From: CAWCLK01 sp963796225 | GTDB taxonomy: Bacteria > Actinomycetota > Nitriliruptoria > Nitriliruptorales > Nitriliruptoraceae | Length of the DNA stretch: 64,000 nt | Assembly (NCBI GenBank): GCA_963796225.1 | Contig: CAWCLK010000057.1 | Coordinates: forward strand, 76,432 to 140,431 | Direction: 5' to 3' | The notes under the pieces: model-generated | Told to the model about the DNA's origin: nothing | What the model saw: only the letters and a program-made list of their open reading frames with translations | Databases searched by the model: none | Position numbers and translations under genes: made by a program | In this document: piece by piece, positions 1-9,032 of the stretch | Layout of the letters: each line of letters opens with the position of its first letter | Numbering within the stretch: the stretch's first letter is position 1

Positions 1-2045
1 ACACCGTCTCGAACACCCACGAGTGGTGCGCCCGGGGGATCACCCCGCACATCGACGAGCTCCAGGCCCTGCCGGTCGAGCTGCTGTCCCCGTGGATGGA
101 GGCCTTCACGCGGGGCGAGGCCGTCCAGGTGGCCGACGTCGACGCGCTGCCCGACGAGCTCACCGAGCTCCGCGGGCACCTGCAGACGCAGGGCATCCAG
201 TCGCTGCTCGGGCTGCCCATGGTCTTCGAGGGCGAGGTGGTCGGGTTCGTCGGGTTCGACGCCGTCCGGACCCATCGCACCTTCGGCGAGGTCGCCCAGG
301 GCCTGCTCGGGACGGTGGCGGACGTGCTGGCCGCCGTCGACGCCCGACGCCAGGCCAGCCAGCGTGTCGAACGCGCCGAGAGCCGCGCGGCCGAGCTGCT
401 CCGACACAGCCGCGACCACGTCTTCCTGCTCGACGAGGACAGCCGCATCTCGTGGGCCTCGCAGTCCTTCCTGCAGCTCGGCGAGGACCCGAGTGAGCTC
501 GTCGGGCGCACCCTGTCCGACCTGACCCACCCCGAGGACGTCGACCTGGTCGACCAGCTCGTCGCGACGTGGCTGCGGTCCGGGGCCCGGTCGGACCTGA
601 CCCTGCCCGACCACCGCAGCGTGCTCGGGGACGAGGACCGGTGGATGTCGCTGGTGCTGCGGGACGCCCGGTCGCAACCGGGGATCCAGGGCGTCATCGT
701 GGCGGCCCACGACGTCACCCATCGCCGCTCCCAGACCGAGCGGCTGCGCCACCTCGCGCTGCACGACGACCTGACCGGACTGCCCAACCGCGGACTGCTC
801 AAGGACCGTCTCGAGGTGGCGCTGCACCGGGCGGCCCGCAACTCGGGGCGCGTGGGCGTGCTGTTCCTCGGCCTCGACGGGTTCAAGCTGGTCAACGACA
901 GCCGCAGCCACGCCGTCGGGGACGAGCTGCTGCGCCAGATCGCCGAACGGCTGCGCAGCATCGTGCGGGGCGCCGAGGCCTGCGGCCGCTTCGGCGGGGA
1001 CCAGTTCGTCGTCGTGATCGAGGTCGACGACCCCGCGCACGTCGACCACGCCGTCGACCGGATCATGGCGATCTTCGACGAGCCCTTCACCGTCGCCGGC
1101 CTGGCCCAGTCGGTGTCGGCCTCCTTCGGGCTGCGCATCGCGGACCCCGGCGAGCTCGACCCCGACGCGATCCTGCGGGACGCGGACAACGCGCTGTTCG
1201 CCGCCAAGGCCCGCAGCCGGGGACGGCTGGTCGCCTTCGACCCCGGCATGCGGGAGCGCGCCGTCCGCCACGACGACGTGGGTCGCCGGCTCCCGGACGC
1301 GATCGCGGCCGGGGCCGTCCGCCCGCACTACCAGCCGCTCGTGGACCTGGAGACGGGGCGGGTCGTGGGCGTCGAGGCACTCGCCCGCTGGACCGACGAC
1401 GAGCTCGGCGCGGTCTCGCCCGCCGAGTTCATCCCCGTGGCCGAGCAGTCCGGCGTGATCCAGGCGCTCGGCACCCACGTGCTCCGGCAGGCGTGCCGGG
1501 ACGCCACCGCCTGGCCCGAGGACACCTACGTCAGCGTCAACCTGTCGCCGTCCCAGCTCGAGGACGTCGACCTGTGCGCCGTCGTCGACCGGGCGCTGTC
1601 CGACGCGGGCCTGGCCCCCGACCGCCTGGTGCTGGAGGTCACCGAGTCCCTGCTCATGCGGGACACGGTGCGCGCGGCCGGCATCCTCGAACAGCTCCGC
1701 GGCATCGGCATACGCGTGGCCCTCGACGACTTCGGGACGGGCCACTCCTCGCTGGCCGTCCTCAGCGAGCTGCCCCTGGACATGCTCAAGATCGACCGGT
1801 CCTTCGTGACGCGGATGCTCCAGGACGACCGCGGGGCACGCATGGTCGACGGCATCGTCTCGCTGGCGGAGGACCTGGGCCTGGTGGCGGTCGCCGAGGG
1901 CGTGGAGACCGACGGGCAGGCGGACCGACTGCGCAGGACCGGGTGCCGTGTCGCCCAGGGATGGCTGTTCGGCCGCCCCGACCCCCGGCCGAGCTTCGCG
2001 TCCGCCTCGACCGCTGCGCGCGCACCTCGGCCGACCCACGCTTGA
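1..2045 (+). CDS. GAF-PAS-GGDEF-EAL c-di-GMP signalling protein, 5'-truncated by window edge
   Basis: The frame is open from base 3, so the start lies outside the window. Order: the end of a GAF domain (to about base 350), a PAS domain (about 400-730), GGDEF (about 740-1240) and EAL (about 1290-2010). The GGDEF signature reads GGDQF, so cyclase activity may be reduced or lost. The EAL domain keeps VEALARW, NLSPSQL, EVTES, the LDDFGTG loop, KIDRSF and AEGVET, so it is probably an active c-di-GMP phosphodiesterase. GAF and PAS would give ligand or redox input. No membrane segment is visible in the part present. The stop codon lies inside the -35 box of the next gene. Confidence 0.93.
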   Translation, partial: TVSNTHEWCARGITPHIDELQALPVELLSPWMEAFTRGEAVQVADVDALPDELTELRGHLQTQGIQSLLGLPMVFEGEVVGFVGFDAVRTHRTFGEVAQGLLGTVADVLAAVDARRQASQRVERAESRAAELLRHSRDHVFLLDEDSRISWASQSFLQLGEDPSELVGRTLSDLTHPEDVDLVDQLVATWLRSGARSDLTLPDHRSVLGDEDRWMSLVLRDARSQPGIQGVIVAAHDVTHRRSQTERLRHLALHDDLTGLPNRGLLKDRLEVALHRAARNSGRVGVLFLGLDGFKLVNDSRSHAVGDELLRQIAERLRSIVRGAEACGRFGGDQFVVVIEVDDPAHVDHAVDRIMAIFDEPFTVAGLAQSVSASFGLRIADPGELDPDAILRDADNALFAAKARSRGRLVAFDPGMRERAVRHDDVGRRLPDAIAAGAVRPHYQPLVDLETGRVVGVEALARWTDDELGAVSPAEFIPVAEQSGVIQALGTHVLRQACRDATAWPEDTYVSVNLSPSQLEDVDLCAVVDRALSDAGLAPDRLVLEVTESLLMRDTVRAAGILEQLRGIGIRVALDDFGTGHSSLAVLSELPLDMLKIDRSFVTRMLQDDRGARMVDGIVSLAEDLGLVAVAEGVETDGQADRLRRTGCRVAQGWLFGRPDPRPSFASASTAARAPRPTHA

Positions 2046-2072
2046 CCCTCACGTTGCGTGAGGGTCTACCGT
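2042..2072 (+). promoter_or_regulatory. MerR/TipA-type promoter-operator with 19-bp spacer
   Basis: A -35 box TTGACC (2042-2047) and a -10 box TACCGT (2067-2072) are separated by exactly 19 bp. The spacer is filled by the inverted repeat GACCCTCAC-GTTGC-GTGAGGGTC (2044-2066). An over-long spacer spanned by a dyad is the hallmark of promoters that MerR-family activators untwist, and the inner CTCACGT/CGTGAG resembles the Streptomyces tipA promoter. The downstream gene is a TipA-type MerR regulator, so autoregulation is likely. Confidence 0.8.
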
Positions 2073-2097
2073 CGGGGACGTCGGTCAGGAGCACGCC

Positions 2098-2908
2098 ATG
2101 CCCCGCACGTCCACCGCGTCGACCAGCCGCCCGCTGACCGTCGGCCAGCTGGCACGGCTGTCGGGCGTGACGGTCCGCGCGCTGCACCACTACGACGAGA
2201 CCGGGCTGCTCCGACCGTCGGGGCGCACCGACGCCGGCTACCGGCTCTACGACACCGACGACGTCGCCCGCCTGCAGCAGATCCTGTTCTACCGCGAGCT
2301 CGGGTTCCCGCTCGAGGAGGTCGCGGAGCTGCTCGACGACCCGGCGTCGGACCCGACCACCCACCTGACCCGGCAGCACGAGCTGCTGGGTCGACGGATC
2401 GCCCAGCTCGAGGACATGCGGGCGGCCGTCGAGCTGACACTGGAGGCACGACAGATGAGCATCGACCTGACCCCCGAGGAGATGCTGGAGGTCTTCGGCG
2501 AGGAGTACGCGGCCAACCACGCGGCGTACGAGGCCGAGGCCGAGGAGCGCTGGGGCGGGTCCGACGCGTGGGTCCAGTCCCGCCGTCGGACGTCCCGCTA
2601 CACCAAGGCCGACTGGGAGGAGGTCAAGGCCGAGCAGGAGGCGGCCGTCGCGCGCGATGACCGCCGCCATGGAGGCGGGACGACCGCCGACCTCGGTCGA
2701 GGCCATGGACGCAGCCGAGGCCATGCGACGCCAGATCCACGACCGGTTCTACGACTGCCCGCCCGCCATGCACCGCCAGCTGGCGGACATGTACGTGCAG
2801 GACCCACGCTTCACCGCCACCTACGAGGACGTGGCCCCGGGCCTGGCCGTCTACGTCCGCGACGCGATCCACGCCAACGCCGACCGGGCCGACGCCACCG
2901 GGGCCTGA
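2098..2908 (+). CDS. TipA-type MerR transcriptional regulator (frameshifted in this sequence)
   Basis: Residues 12-80 form a MerR winged helix (LTVGQLARLSGVTVRALHHY, then YRLYDTDDVARLQQILFYRE), followed by a coiled-coil linker and a TipAS ligand-binding domain. The first frame runs to about base 2650. The TipAS end (MEAGRPPTSVEAMDAAEA through FYDCPPAMH and MYVQDPRFTATYE) continues one base out of frame to a stop at 2906-2908. TipA-type proteins bind thiopeptide-like or other hydrophobic ligands and activate promoters such as the one directly upstream. The start ATG has an AGGAG 7 nt upstream. The break looks like a one-base indel, because both halves match one continuous family domain. Confidence 0.85.
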
Positions 2909-2914
2909 CGGGGA

Positions 2915-3529
2915 TCAGCCGGGCGAGCGGACCGAGCGCCAGCGGTGCCAGGCCCGGCGCCCCGCCGACCACCCGACGACCCCGACGGCGACCACGATGG
3001 TCGCCCAGTTCAGCAGGTCGGAGTAGCGACCGACGCTGCGCCACTGCGCCCCGAGCTGGTACCCGAGCAGGATGAACAGGGCGTTCCACAGGCCGCTGCC
3101 GAGGAGCGTGTAGAGCACGAAGGTCGGCAGGCGCATGTGGGCCACGCCGGCGGGGACCGAGATCAGCGACCGCACCACCGGGATGAAGCGACCGAGGAAC
3201 ACGGCCCGCCGCTGGTGCCCGTCGAACCAGGCCTCGGCGCGTTCGAGGTCGTGCGGTTCGCTGAGCGGGATCCTCGCCCACAGCCGGTACACGCGGTCGC
3301 GGCCGAGCGCCGCCCCGAGCCAGTAGGCCGCGAGCGCCCCGACGACCGACCCGACCGTGGACCACACCAGCGCCGCGACCAGCGACAGGTCACCGCGCCC
3401 CGCCAGGAACCCGGCCAGCGGCAGCACGACCTCGCTGGGGATCGGGGGGATGATGACCTCGAGGGCCACGGCCAGGCCGACCCCGACCGCCCCGACCGCC
3501 CCGACGACGTCGACGATCCAGCCGACCAA
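2915..3529 (-). CDS. DedA/VTT-domain membrane protein
   Basis: A DedA (SNARE-associated/VTT) protein of about 204 residues with about five hydrophobic segments. The family signatures are visible: VALEVIIPPIPSEVVLPLAG near the N-terminus and FLGRFIPVVRSLISVPAG in the middle. DedA proteins are implicated in phospholipid/undecaprenyl-phosphate translocation and membrane homeostasis. The start is uncertain. The coordinate given is a TTG, but plausible coding sequence (LPREVVLPPLPLLTEAGLPE) continues upstream to about 3600, where no in-frame ATG or GTG is seen, so an indel near the true start is possible. It converges on the tipA-like gene with only 6 bp between the stops. Confidence 0.88.
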   Translation of the reverse strand: MVGWIVDVVGAVGAVGVGLAVALEVIIPPIPSEVVLPLAGFLAGRGDLSLVAALVWSTVGSVVGALAAYWLGAALGRDRVYRLWARIPLSEPHDLERAEAWFDGHQRRAVFLGRFIPVVRSLISVPAGVAHMRLPTFVLYTLLGSGLWNALFILLGYQLGAQWRSVGRYSDLLNWATIVVAVGVVGWSAGRRAWHRWRSVRSPG

Positions 3530-3613
3530 CCCGGTCAGCTCGGGAAGGCCGGCCTCGGTGAGCAGCGGCAGGGGTGGCAGGACGACCTCGCGGGGCAGGG
3601 CATGCGACAGGCG

Positions 3614-3641
3614 ACGGGCCCGGCCGCGTGGCCGGGCCCGT
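3614..3641 (-). terminator. Hairpin terminator downstream of phoH
   Basis: A perfect 12-bp stem, ACGGGCCCGGCC/GGCCGGGCCCGT, with a GCGT loop, 18 bp beyond the phoH stop on the minus strand. There is no long T tract. It sits between phoH and dedA. Confidence 0.6.
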
Positions 3642-3658
3642 CCTCGCGTTCGGACCTG

Positions 3659-5030
3659 TCAGAAGATCGTCGCGGCGTACTCCGCCAGCGGGCTGCGCAC
3701 GCCCTTGTGCAGGGTCACGTGGCCGAACAGGCTGGTCCCCTTGAGCTTCTCGATCAGCGCGGCCATCCCGCCGTAGGGCGAGATGTAGGGGTTGTCGACC
3801 TGCCCGAGGTCGCCGCAGAACACCACCTTGGAGCCCATGGCCATGCGGGTGAGGACGACCTTCAGCGCCGACAGCTCGATGTTCTGGGCCTCGTCGACGA
3901 TGACGAACTCGTCCGTGATCGAACGACCCCGCAGGTACGTGATCGCCGCGAGCTCGAGCTGCCCGCGGTCGAGCAGCGACTCGATCGTCGCCTGCACCTG
4001 CCGGTGCTCGCGCGCCCCGGGCCGGCCGTCGTCCCGCCGCAGCAGCGCGTAGAGGTTGTCGTGCACGGCGGCCATCCACGGGGCGAGCTTCTCGTCGAGG
4101 TCGCCGGGCAGGTAGCCGATCTCCTGGCGCCCGACGGCGATCAGCGGGCGGTACACCGACATGCGGCGGTAGGCGGTCGCCTCGAGCACCTGCTCGAGCC
4201 CGGCGGCCAGGGCGAGGAAGGTCTTGCCGGTCCCGGCGTAGCCCATCAGCGACACGCACGGCACGTGGGGGTCGAGCAGCAGGTCGATGGCGAAGGTCTG
4301 GCGGACGTCGCGGGGCGACATGCCGAAGACGTTGCGGTGGCCGTGGACCTTGTGCACGGTGGCCACGCCGAACTCGTCGTCACCGGGCTCGCTCCGCTCG
4401 ACCTCGATGACCCGTCCCAGTGCCGACGCCGACCGACCGGCCTTCATCACCAGGCACTCGTTGACGAACAGCGGCTCGCCGGCGAGCTCGGCCACGGCGG
4501 CGTCGACGCGCACCTTGCCGTCCCGGTGGAGCTCGTCGACGACGTGCGGTTCCACGTCGAGGTCGCGCACCCCCTCGTAGTGCTCGCTGACCGGGTGGGT
4601 GTCCCCGCGGTAGTCCTCGGTGGCGACGCCCAGCTGCGCCCCCTTGATCCGTAGGGCGGCGTCCTTGGTGACCAGCGTCCCCCGCAGCCCGATGGCCACC
4701 GCGAGGATCCGGTGGTCGGCCTTGTGCGGGTCGAGGTAGGGCGGCAGCGGGCACGTCGACGTGGTTGGACTCGATCCGGAAGGTGCCACCGCCGGGCAGG
4801 GGGACCTGCTCGGCCAGGCCCCCGCCGTGCTCGACGCGCAGGTCCTCGATGAGCCGCAGCGCGTGCCGGGCGTTGCGGCCCACGTCGTCCATGGCGGTCT
4901 TCTTGCGGTCGAGCTCCTCGATCACGACCAGCGGCAGCACCACGTCGTGCTCGTCGAACCGGTGCAGCGCGTGGGGGTCGGCCAGCAGGACGCAGGTGTC
5001 CAGGACGTAGGTCTCGCGGGGATCGGTCAT
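3659..5030 (-). CDS. PhoH family PIN-ATPase (frameshifted in this sequence)
   Basis: The N-terminal PIN domain starts MTDPRETYVLDTCVLLADP with PIN acidic residues. The C-terminal PhoH ATPase has Walker A GYAGTGKT and Walker B FVIVDEAQN. This PhoH2-like architecture is that of an RNA helicase/ribonuclease. The PIN segment is read from ATG 5030 to about 4755, then the frame slips by one base and continues from PPYLDPHKADHRIL to the stop at 3659. Because the two halves are adjacent and collinear with the family, I treat it as one gene with an indel. The domain after PIN carries the conserved AVAIGLRGTLVTKDAALRIK. Confidence 0.88.
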
Positions 5031-5337
5031 CTGGGCGTCAGCTCTCTCGCAGCAGGGTGGTGCAGAACCAGTGGGTGATCGCCGTGCGCGGCGCCGTCGT
5101 GGGTCGACCACGGCGCCGGGAACGACGAACGCCGCCCACGGGGGGCGGCGTCGAGATGAGGATGGGTCGGCGGACGGAGCGACCCGGCGGTGTGGCCCGG
5201 GGCCGGTCGGGGGTCACCAGCTCACGGCGGTGGAGGCGACCCGGATGGGCGGGTTCGTGTGGCAAGCGGCTCCCTCGAGGCTCGACACGGCGACGACGCC
5301 GACCGTAACCCCCGGGTCACGCAGAACGGTGCAACCG
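5031..5337 (-). other. uppS-phoH intergenic region (about 300 bp), no supported gene
   Basis: It holds a hairpin at about 5126-5152 (ACGCCGCCC/GGGCGGCGT arms) that could terminate the upstream minus-strand gene. A possible 75-codon minus-strand frame (5038-5265, TTG start) ends 7 bp before phoH. That frame is arginine-rich, has weaker third-position GC than real genes here and resembles nothing I know, so I do not call it. A TTGCAC...TTACGG pair near 5290-5335 on the minus strand could be a promoter, but the spacing is poor. Confidence 0.4.
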
Positions 5338-6117
5338 CTACCGCCCGAAGCGGCGATGGCGCGCCTGGTAGTCGCGCAGGGCACGCAGGAAGTCGACCCG
5401 TCGGAACTCGGGCCAGTAGGGGTCGCAGAAGTAGAACTCGCTGTTGGCGGACTGCCACAGCAGGAACCCGGACAGCCGCAGCTCGCCCGAGGTGCGGATG
5501 ATCAGGTCGGGGTCGGGGAACCCCGAGGTGTAGAGGTGGTTCGTGATGTCGTCGACGTCGAGGGTCTCGGCGAGCTCCGAGAGCGACTCGCCCTCCTCGG
5601 CACGTTCCCGCAGCAGGCTGCGCAGCGCGTCGGTGATCTCGCGGCGGCCGCCGTAGCCCACCGCGACCTGCAGGTGGAACCCGTCGTGGTCGGCCGTGGC
5701 CTCGCACGCGTCCTTGAGCCCCGTGCGGACCTCCTCGGGCAGCAGGTCGAGCGCCCCGACGGCCGTGACGCGCAGCCGACGTTCCTCCGTGGAGGGGTGG
5801 TGGGCGATGCGCTGGACCGTCTCGACGATGATGTCGAGCAGCCCGGCGACCTCCTCGTCGGCCCGGGAGAGGTTGTCGGTCGACAGCAGCCACAACGACA
5901 CGTACGGGATGTCGAGCTCCCAGCACCAGTCGAGGAAGGTGGGGATGCGCTCGGCACCGGCACGGTGGCCGTGGGACACGCTCGGCAGGCCACGCTCCCG
6001 CGCGTACCGACGGTTGCCGTCGAGGATGACCCCGACGTGGCGGGGCAGCAGCGTGCGGTCGAGCTGGCGGGCGAGGCGCCGCTCGTACACGCGGTACAGG
6101 AGCTCGGGTGCGGCCAT
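5338..6117 (-). CDS. uppS: Cis-prenyltransferase (isoprenyl transferase, UppS family)
   Basis: 259 residues, typical family length. Signatures seen: HVGVILDGNRRYARERGL with the catalytic Asp of DGNRR, SLWLLSTDNLSRADEEV, the central VAVGYGGRREI, and the C-terminal PDLIIRTSGELRLSGFLLWQ and YFCDPYWPEF. The enzyme condenses isopentenyl diphosphate onto allylic diphosphates. Actinobacteria often carry two paralogues (Z-farnesyl and decaprenyl/undecaprenyl diphosphate synthases), so the chain length here cannot be told from sequence. Start ATG 6117 opens MAAPELLYRVYERRL, the usual N-terminus. It diverges from greA. Confidence 0.93.
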   Translation of the reverse strand: MAAPELLYRVYERRLARQLDRTLLPRHVGVILDGNRRYARERGLPSVSHGHRAGAERIPTFLDWCWELDIPYVSLWLLSTDNLSRADEEVAGLLDIIVETVQRIAHHPSTEERRLRVTAVGALDLLPEEVRTGLKDACEATADHDGFHLQVAVGYGGRREITDALRSLLRERAEEGESLSELAETLDVDDITNHLYTSGFPDPDLIIRTSGELRLSGFLLWQSANSEFYFCDPYWPEFRRVDFLRALRDYQARHRRFGR

Positions 6118-6304
6118 GGCAACCGAGGCTAGTCCTCGGGGCCACCTCGGCCGTCGCGCCGCCCCGTCCGGCCGGTACAGTGCCTCGCCACGCCCGGGCG
6201 CCAACTGCGCCGGGCGTTGCTCATGGGCCACTCGCGTCACCACCCCGACGCCCGTCGATGCGCCCGGGGCACCCACCACGCCCACACCACCTCAGGAGTC
6301 CACC

Positions 6305-6766
6305 GTGGCCGAGACATGGCTGAGCCAGGAGGCCTTCGACCGCCTCACCGCCGAGCTGGAGGACCTCAAGACCCGGGGTCGCGAGGACATCGCCAAGGAG
6401 ATCGAGATCGCGCGCGCCCACGGCGACCTGCGCGAGAACGCCGAGTACCACGCGGCCAAGGACGAGCAGGGCAAGATGGAGGCGCGCATCCGCCAGCTCG
6501 AGGTGCTGCTGCGCGAGGCGAAGATCGGCAAGCCCGAGTCGCTCGACGAGGTCCGGCCCGGCCTGGTCGTCACCCTCGACGTCGACGGCGACGAGGAGAC
6601 CTACCTGCTCGGCAGCCGCGAGGACACCCACGACGTCCATGACGTGCTGTCGGCCGACTCGCCCATGGGGAAGGCCATCATCGGCCACGGCGTGGGCGAG
6701 ACGGTCTCCGTGCAGGCCCCGGCCGCCGAGTTCGACGTCACGATCGCGAACATCGCGGCTCCCTGA
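6305..6766 (+). CDS. greA: Transcription elongation factor GreA
   Basis: 153 residues. The N-terminal coiled-coil carries the acidic tip region (HGDLRENAEYHAAKDEQGKM, with the D and E that coordinate Mg in the RNA polymerase secondary channel). The C-terminal FKBP-like domain ends SPMGKAIIGHGVGETVSVQAP. It rescues backtracked polymerase by stimulating transcript cleavage. The GTG start at 6305 is chosen because AGGAG lies 7 nt upstream. A TACAGT at 6176-6181 in the divergent uppS/greA spacer is a possible -10. Confidence 0.95.
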   Translation: MAETWLSQEAFDRLTAELEDLKTRGREDIAKEIEIARAHGDLRENAEYHAAKDEQGKMEARIRQLEVLLREAKIGKPESLDEVRPGLVVTLDVDGDEETYLLGSREDTHDVHDVLSADSPMGKAIIGHGVGETVSVQAPAAEFDVTIANIAAP

Positions 6767-6925
6767 CCGCCGACGGACGCCCTCGGACTAGTCCGATCGA
6801 GCCATGCCGAACGCGAAAAAACCACCCTCCGTCTGCATGCCGGGGCGCCTGTCCGTCCGTCACCATGACAGGTGATCACGAACGGCCGCTCGGCCGCTCG
6901 TACCGTGCGGCAGGATCGGTGGGAC

Positions 6926-7607
6926 GTGAACGAGCAGACGCAGGCGTCGGGCACCAGCGGGATGCAGACCCGGCGGGCCACGGTGGTCGCGACTGACCCC
7001 CGCCCCGTCGTCCGTGCCGGCCTGCAGGCCATCCTCAGCGGCGCCGACGACGTCGCGCTCGACGCCGTGTGCGCCCCGGACGAGGTCGTCGACGCGATCG
7101 AGACCCACCTGCCGGCCGTGCTGGTGGTCTCCATCAGCGGCGCCGAGTCCGACCCGTTCCAGATCGTGGCCACCGCCAAGGCCCTGCACCCGGCCATGAC
7201 CGTGATGGTGGTCACGGACGCGACCAGCGTGGTGGACCTGCGCGAGGGCGTCACGGCCGGTGCCGACTCGTTCCTGCTCAGCGACTCCACCGCCGAGGAG
7301 CTCGCCGCCGGCGTGCTCGCCACGGCGCGTGGCGAACGCGCCGTGTCCCCGGCGGTCGCCATGCAGCTCGCCTCCGCGTGGCACGAGGACCCCCGCGCGC
7401 GGTCCTCGGCCCAGCACCTCACGCCCCGCGAGCTCGAGGTCGTCACCCGGCTGGCGGACGGCATGACCAACCAGCAGATCGGCGACGCCCTCGGGCTGTC
7501 CGCCCGCACGGTCAAGACCCACGTGCAGAACGTGCTCGGCAAGCTCGACGCCCCGGACCGCACCGGCGCGGTCGCCAAGGCCTTCCGGCTTGGGCCTGAT
7601 CAGGTAA
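6926..7607 (+). CDS. LuxR-family response regulator with degenerate receiver (3' frameshift)
   Basis: A receiver-like domain (residues about 15-135) is followed by a LuxR/GerE HTH (LTPRELEVVTRLADGMTNQQ, IGDALGLSARTVKTHVQNVL). In the receiver the phospho-acceptor Asp is replaced: the expected VLLLD strand reads VLVVSIS. Control by phosphorylation is therefore unlikely. The conserved end ...KAFRLG is followed by an extra T near 7590; removing it gives a short tail and TAA at 7605-7607, otherwise the frame runs on over the next gene. GTG 6926 is preferred over ATG 6962, since a TACCGT -10-like box lies at 6901. No partner kinase is nearby. Confidence 0.85.
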
Positions 7608-7614
7608 TCGCGCC

Positions 7615-8034
7615 TCAGCCCGCTCCGCCGCGCGGGTACGTGCCCTCGGGGTCGTCGAGCCCGTGGCCGAGCCAGCCGACCATGGTGGCCAGCTGCTGGT
7701 AGGCGGCCAGGCGCGCCCCGTCGCTGTCGGCGTCCTCGGCCTGCGCGACGAGGTCCCGCATCCGCTGGACGGTGGAGGGGCCGAGCTCGAGCAGCGCCTC
7801 GCTGCCGCCGGTCGCCCACTTGGCCAGCACGTAACGCACGACCGCGCCCACGGGCAGGTCGAGGTTGGCGGCCAGTCGCTCGATCGTGGCCAGCGGGTCC
7901 GACCGGCTGTAGCTGGCCACGTCCGCCTTGAAGTTGGCGTCGGGGTCGTCGGCCGGCCACGGCCCGTCGTAGCGCACCAGCCGCACCACCGGGGCGTCCG
8001 GGTCGCGGCGGTCCAAGGTGGGGTCGTCGGTCAT
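7615..8034 (-). CDS. DUF6027 family protein
   Basis: 139 residues, soluble. It matches my memory of an actinobacterial DUF6027 family, with VVRLVRYDGPWPADDPDANF near the N-terminus, LPVGAVVRYVLAKWATGGS in the middle and LLELGPSTVQRM after it. No function is known to me. ATG 8034 overlaps the stop of the upstream lipoprotein gene (ATGA), so the two are translationally coupled. It is the last gene of a thiolase-lipoprotein-DUF6027 run on the minus strand. Confidence 0.75.
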   Translation of the reverse strand: MTDDPTLDRRDPDAPVVRLVRYDGPWPADDPDANFKADVASYSRSDPLATIERLAANLDLPVGAVVRYVLAKWATGGSEALLELGPSTVQRMRDLVAQAEDADSDGARLAAYQQLATMVGWLGHGLDDPEGTYPRGGAG

Positions 8035-9032
8035 GCGGCGAGCTCGTCGAGGCCGGTCGTCAGGCGGTCCAGGTCCGGGACGTTGTCCCACCGCTGGACG
8101 ATCGTGCCGTCGCCGTCGACGAGGAACGTCCAGGGCTCGTGCCCGTTGCCGCCCTCGTTCACCCAGGCGTCGAAGGCGTCGTTGAGCGTCGCCTCGTCGT
8201 AGTCGCGCCACACCTCGACGTGGATGACGTCGACCCGGTCGCCGTACTGCTCCTCGAGCTCCTCCATGGTCTCGGTCACCGGGCCGCAGAAGCGGCTGAC
8301 GCAGTACACCGGGGTGGACAGCACCACGAGGAACGGTCGTCCCGCGGCCAGGTCGTCGGCGACCGTGGAGTCGTGCAGCTGCGGGTCCGGGACCTCGCCC
8401 GTGTCGCTGGTCCCGGCCCGCGAGTCCACCGCGGCGGCGGGGACGTCGCCGACGTCGTCCATGGTGAGGTTGGCGACGTCCGGGGCGGGGTCGCCGGCGG
8501 TCGGGACCAGGTGGTGGTCCCGGACGATGACGAGCCCCTGCCCCTGCAGCGGACCGTCGCCGAGGTCGACCTGGGCGACGACGCCCCACAGCCCCGCCCG
8601 GTCGAGGTCGACGCTGGCCTGGTAGACGCCGGGGCCCTGGCCGGCGTCGATGGCCTCGGGCGCGTCGGGCGGGTCGTCGGGGACGTCGGTGCCCGGCACG
8701 GGGATCCAGGTCGCGGTGGCCGTCGGACCGGGCTCGGGCGTGGCCAGTCGGTCGTCCTGCGTGCCCAGGTAGACCAGCTGGAGCGGCACCTCGCCGTAGT
8801 CGACCAGCGCGTTGTCCGGGGTGAGCAGGCCCACGATGAGGCGCTGGTCCTCGCCGACCGCCATGTCGTAGCTGGCGACCTGGACGGTCAGCTGCTGCTG
8901 GTCGGACGAGGTGGCGGTCGTCGGGGCCGTCGCGTCCTCGCTGGCGCCACTCCCGGCGCAGGCAGCGAGCAGCACGACACAGGCGGCCGCGACCGCGACC
9001 GCCCGTGTGGCGTGTGGCAGCACCGGCCTCAC
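8031..9032 (-). CDS. TlpA/thioredoxin-fold lipoprotein
   Basis: A signal peptide with a lipobox (LLAACAG) near residue 22 predicts an exported, lipid-anchored protein. After an Ig-like/threonine-rich middle, the last 130 residues form a thioredoxin-like fold with the motif PVYCVSRFCGPV in place of CxxC (the cysteines are four residues apart), then EEQYGDRVDVIHVEVWRDYD and a GNGHEPWTFLVDGDGTIVQR strand. The cysteine spacing is unusual, so disulfide reductase activity is uncertain. The GTG start overlaps the thiolase stop (GTGA) and the stop overlaps the DUF6027 start. Confidence 0.78.
   Translation of the reverse strand: MRPVLPHATRAVAVAAACVVLLAACAGSGASEDATAPTTATSSDQQQLTVQVASYDMAVGEDQRLIVGLLTPDNALVDYGEVPLQLVYLGTQDDRLATPEPGPTATATWIPVPGTDVPDDPPDAPEAIDAGQGPGVYQASVDLDRAGLWGVVAQVDLGDGPLQGQGLVIVRDHHLVPTAGDPAPDVANLTMDDVGDVPAAAVDSRAGTSDTGEVPDPQLHDSTVADDLAAGRPFLVVLSTPVYCVSRFCGPVTETMEELEEQYGDRVDVIHVEVWRDYDEATLNDAFDAWVNEGGNGHEPWTFLVDGDGTIVQRWDNVPDLDRLTTGLDELAA

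Noticed and set aside
2044..2066. Fourth copy of the stop-codon palindrome family
   Set aside because: It shares the GACCCTC/GAGGGTC arms and the TGA register, but it is exactly framed by -35 and -10 boxes 19 bp apart, so an operator explains it better.
5038..5265. A 75-codon minus-strand gene before phoH
   Set aside because: TTG start, arginine-rich, lower third-position GC, and no family resemblance.
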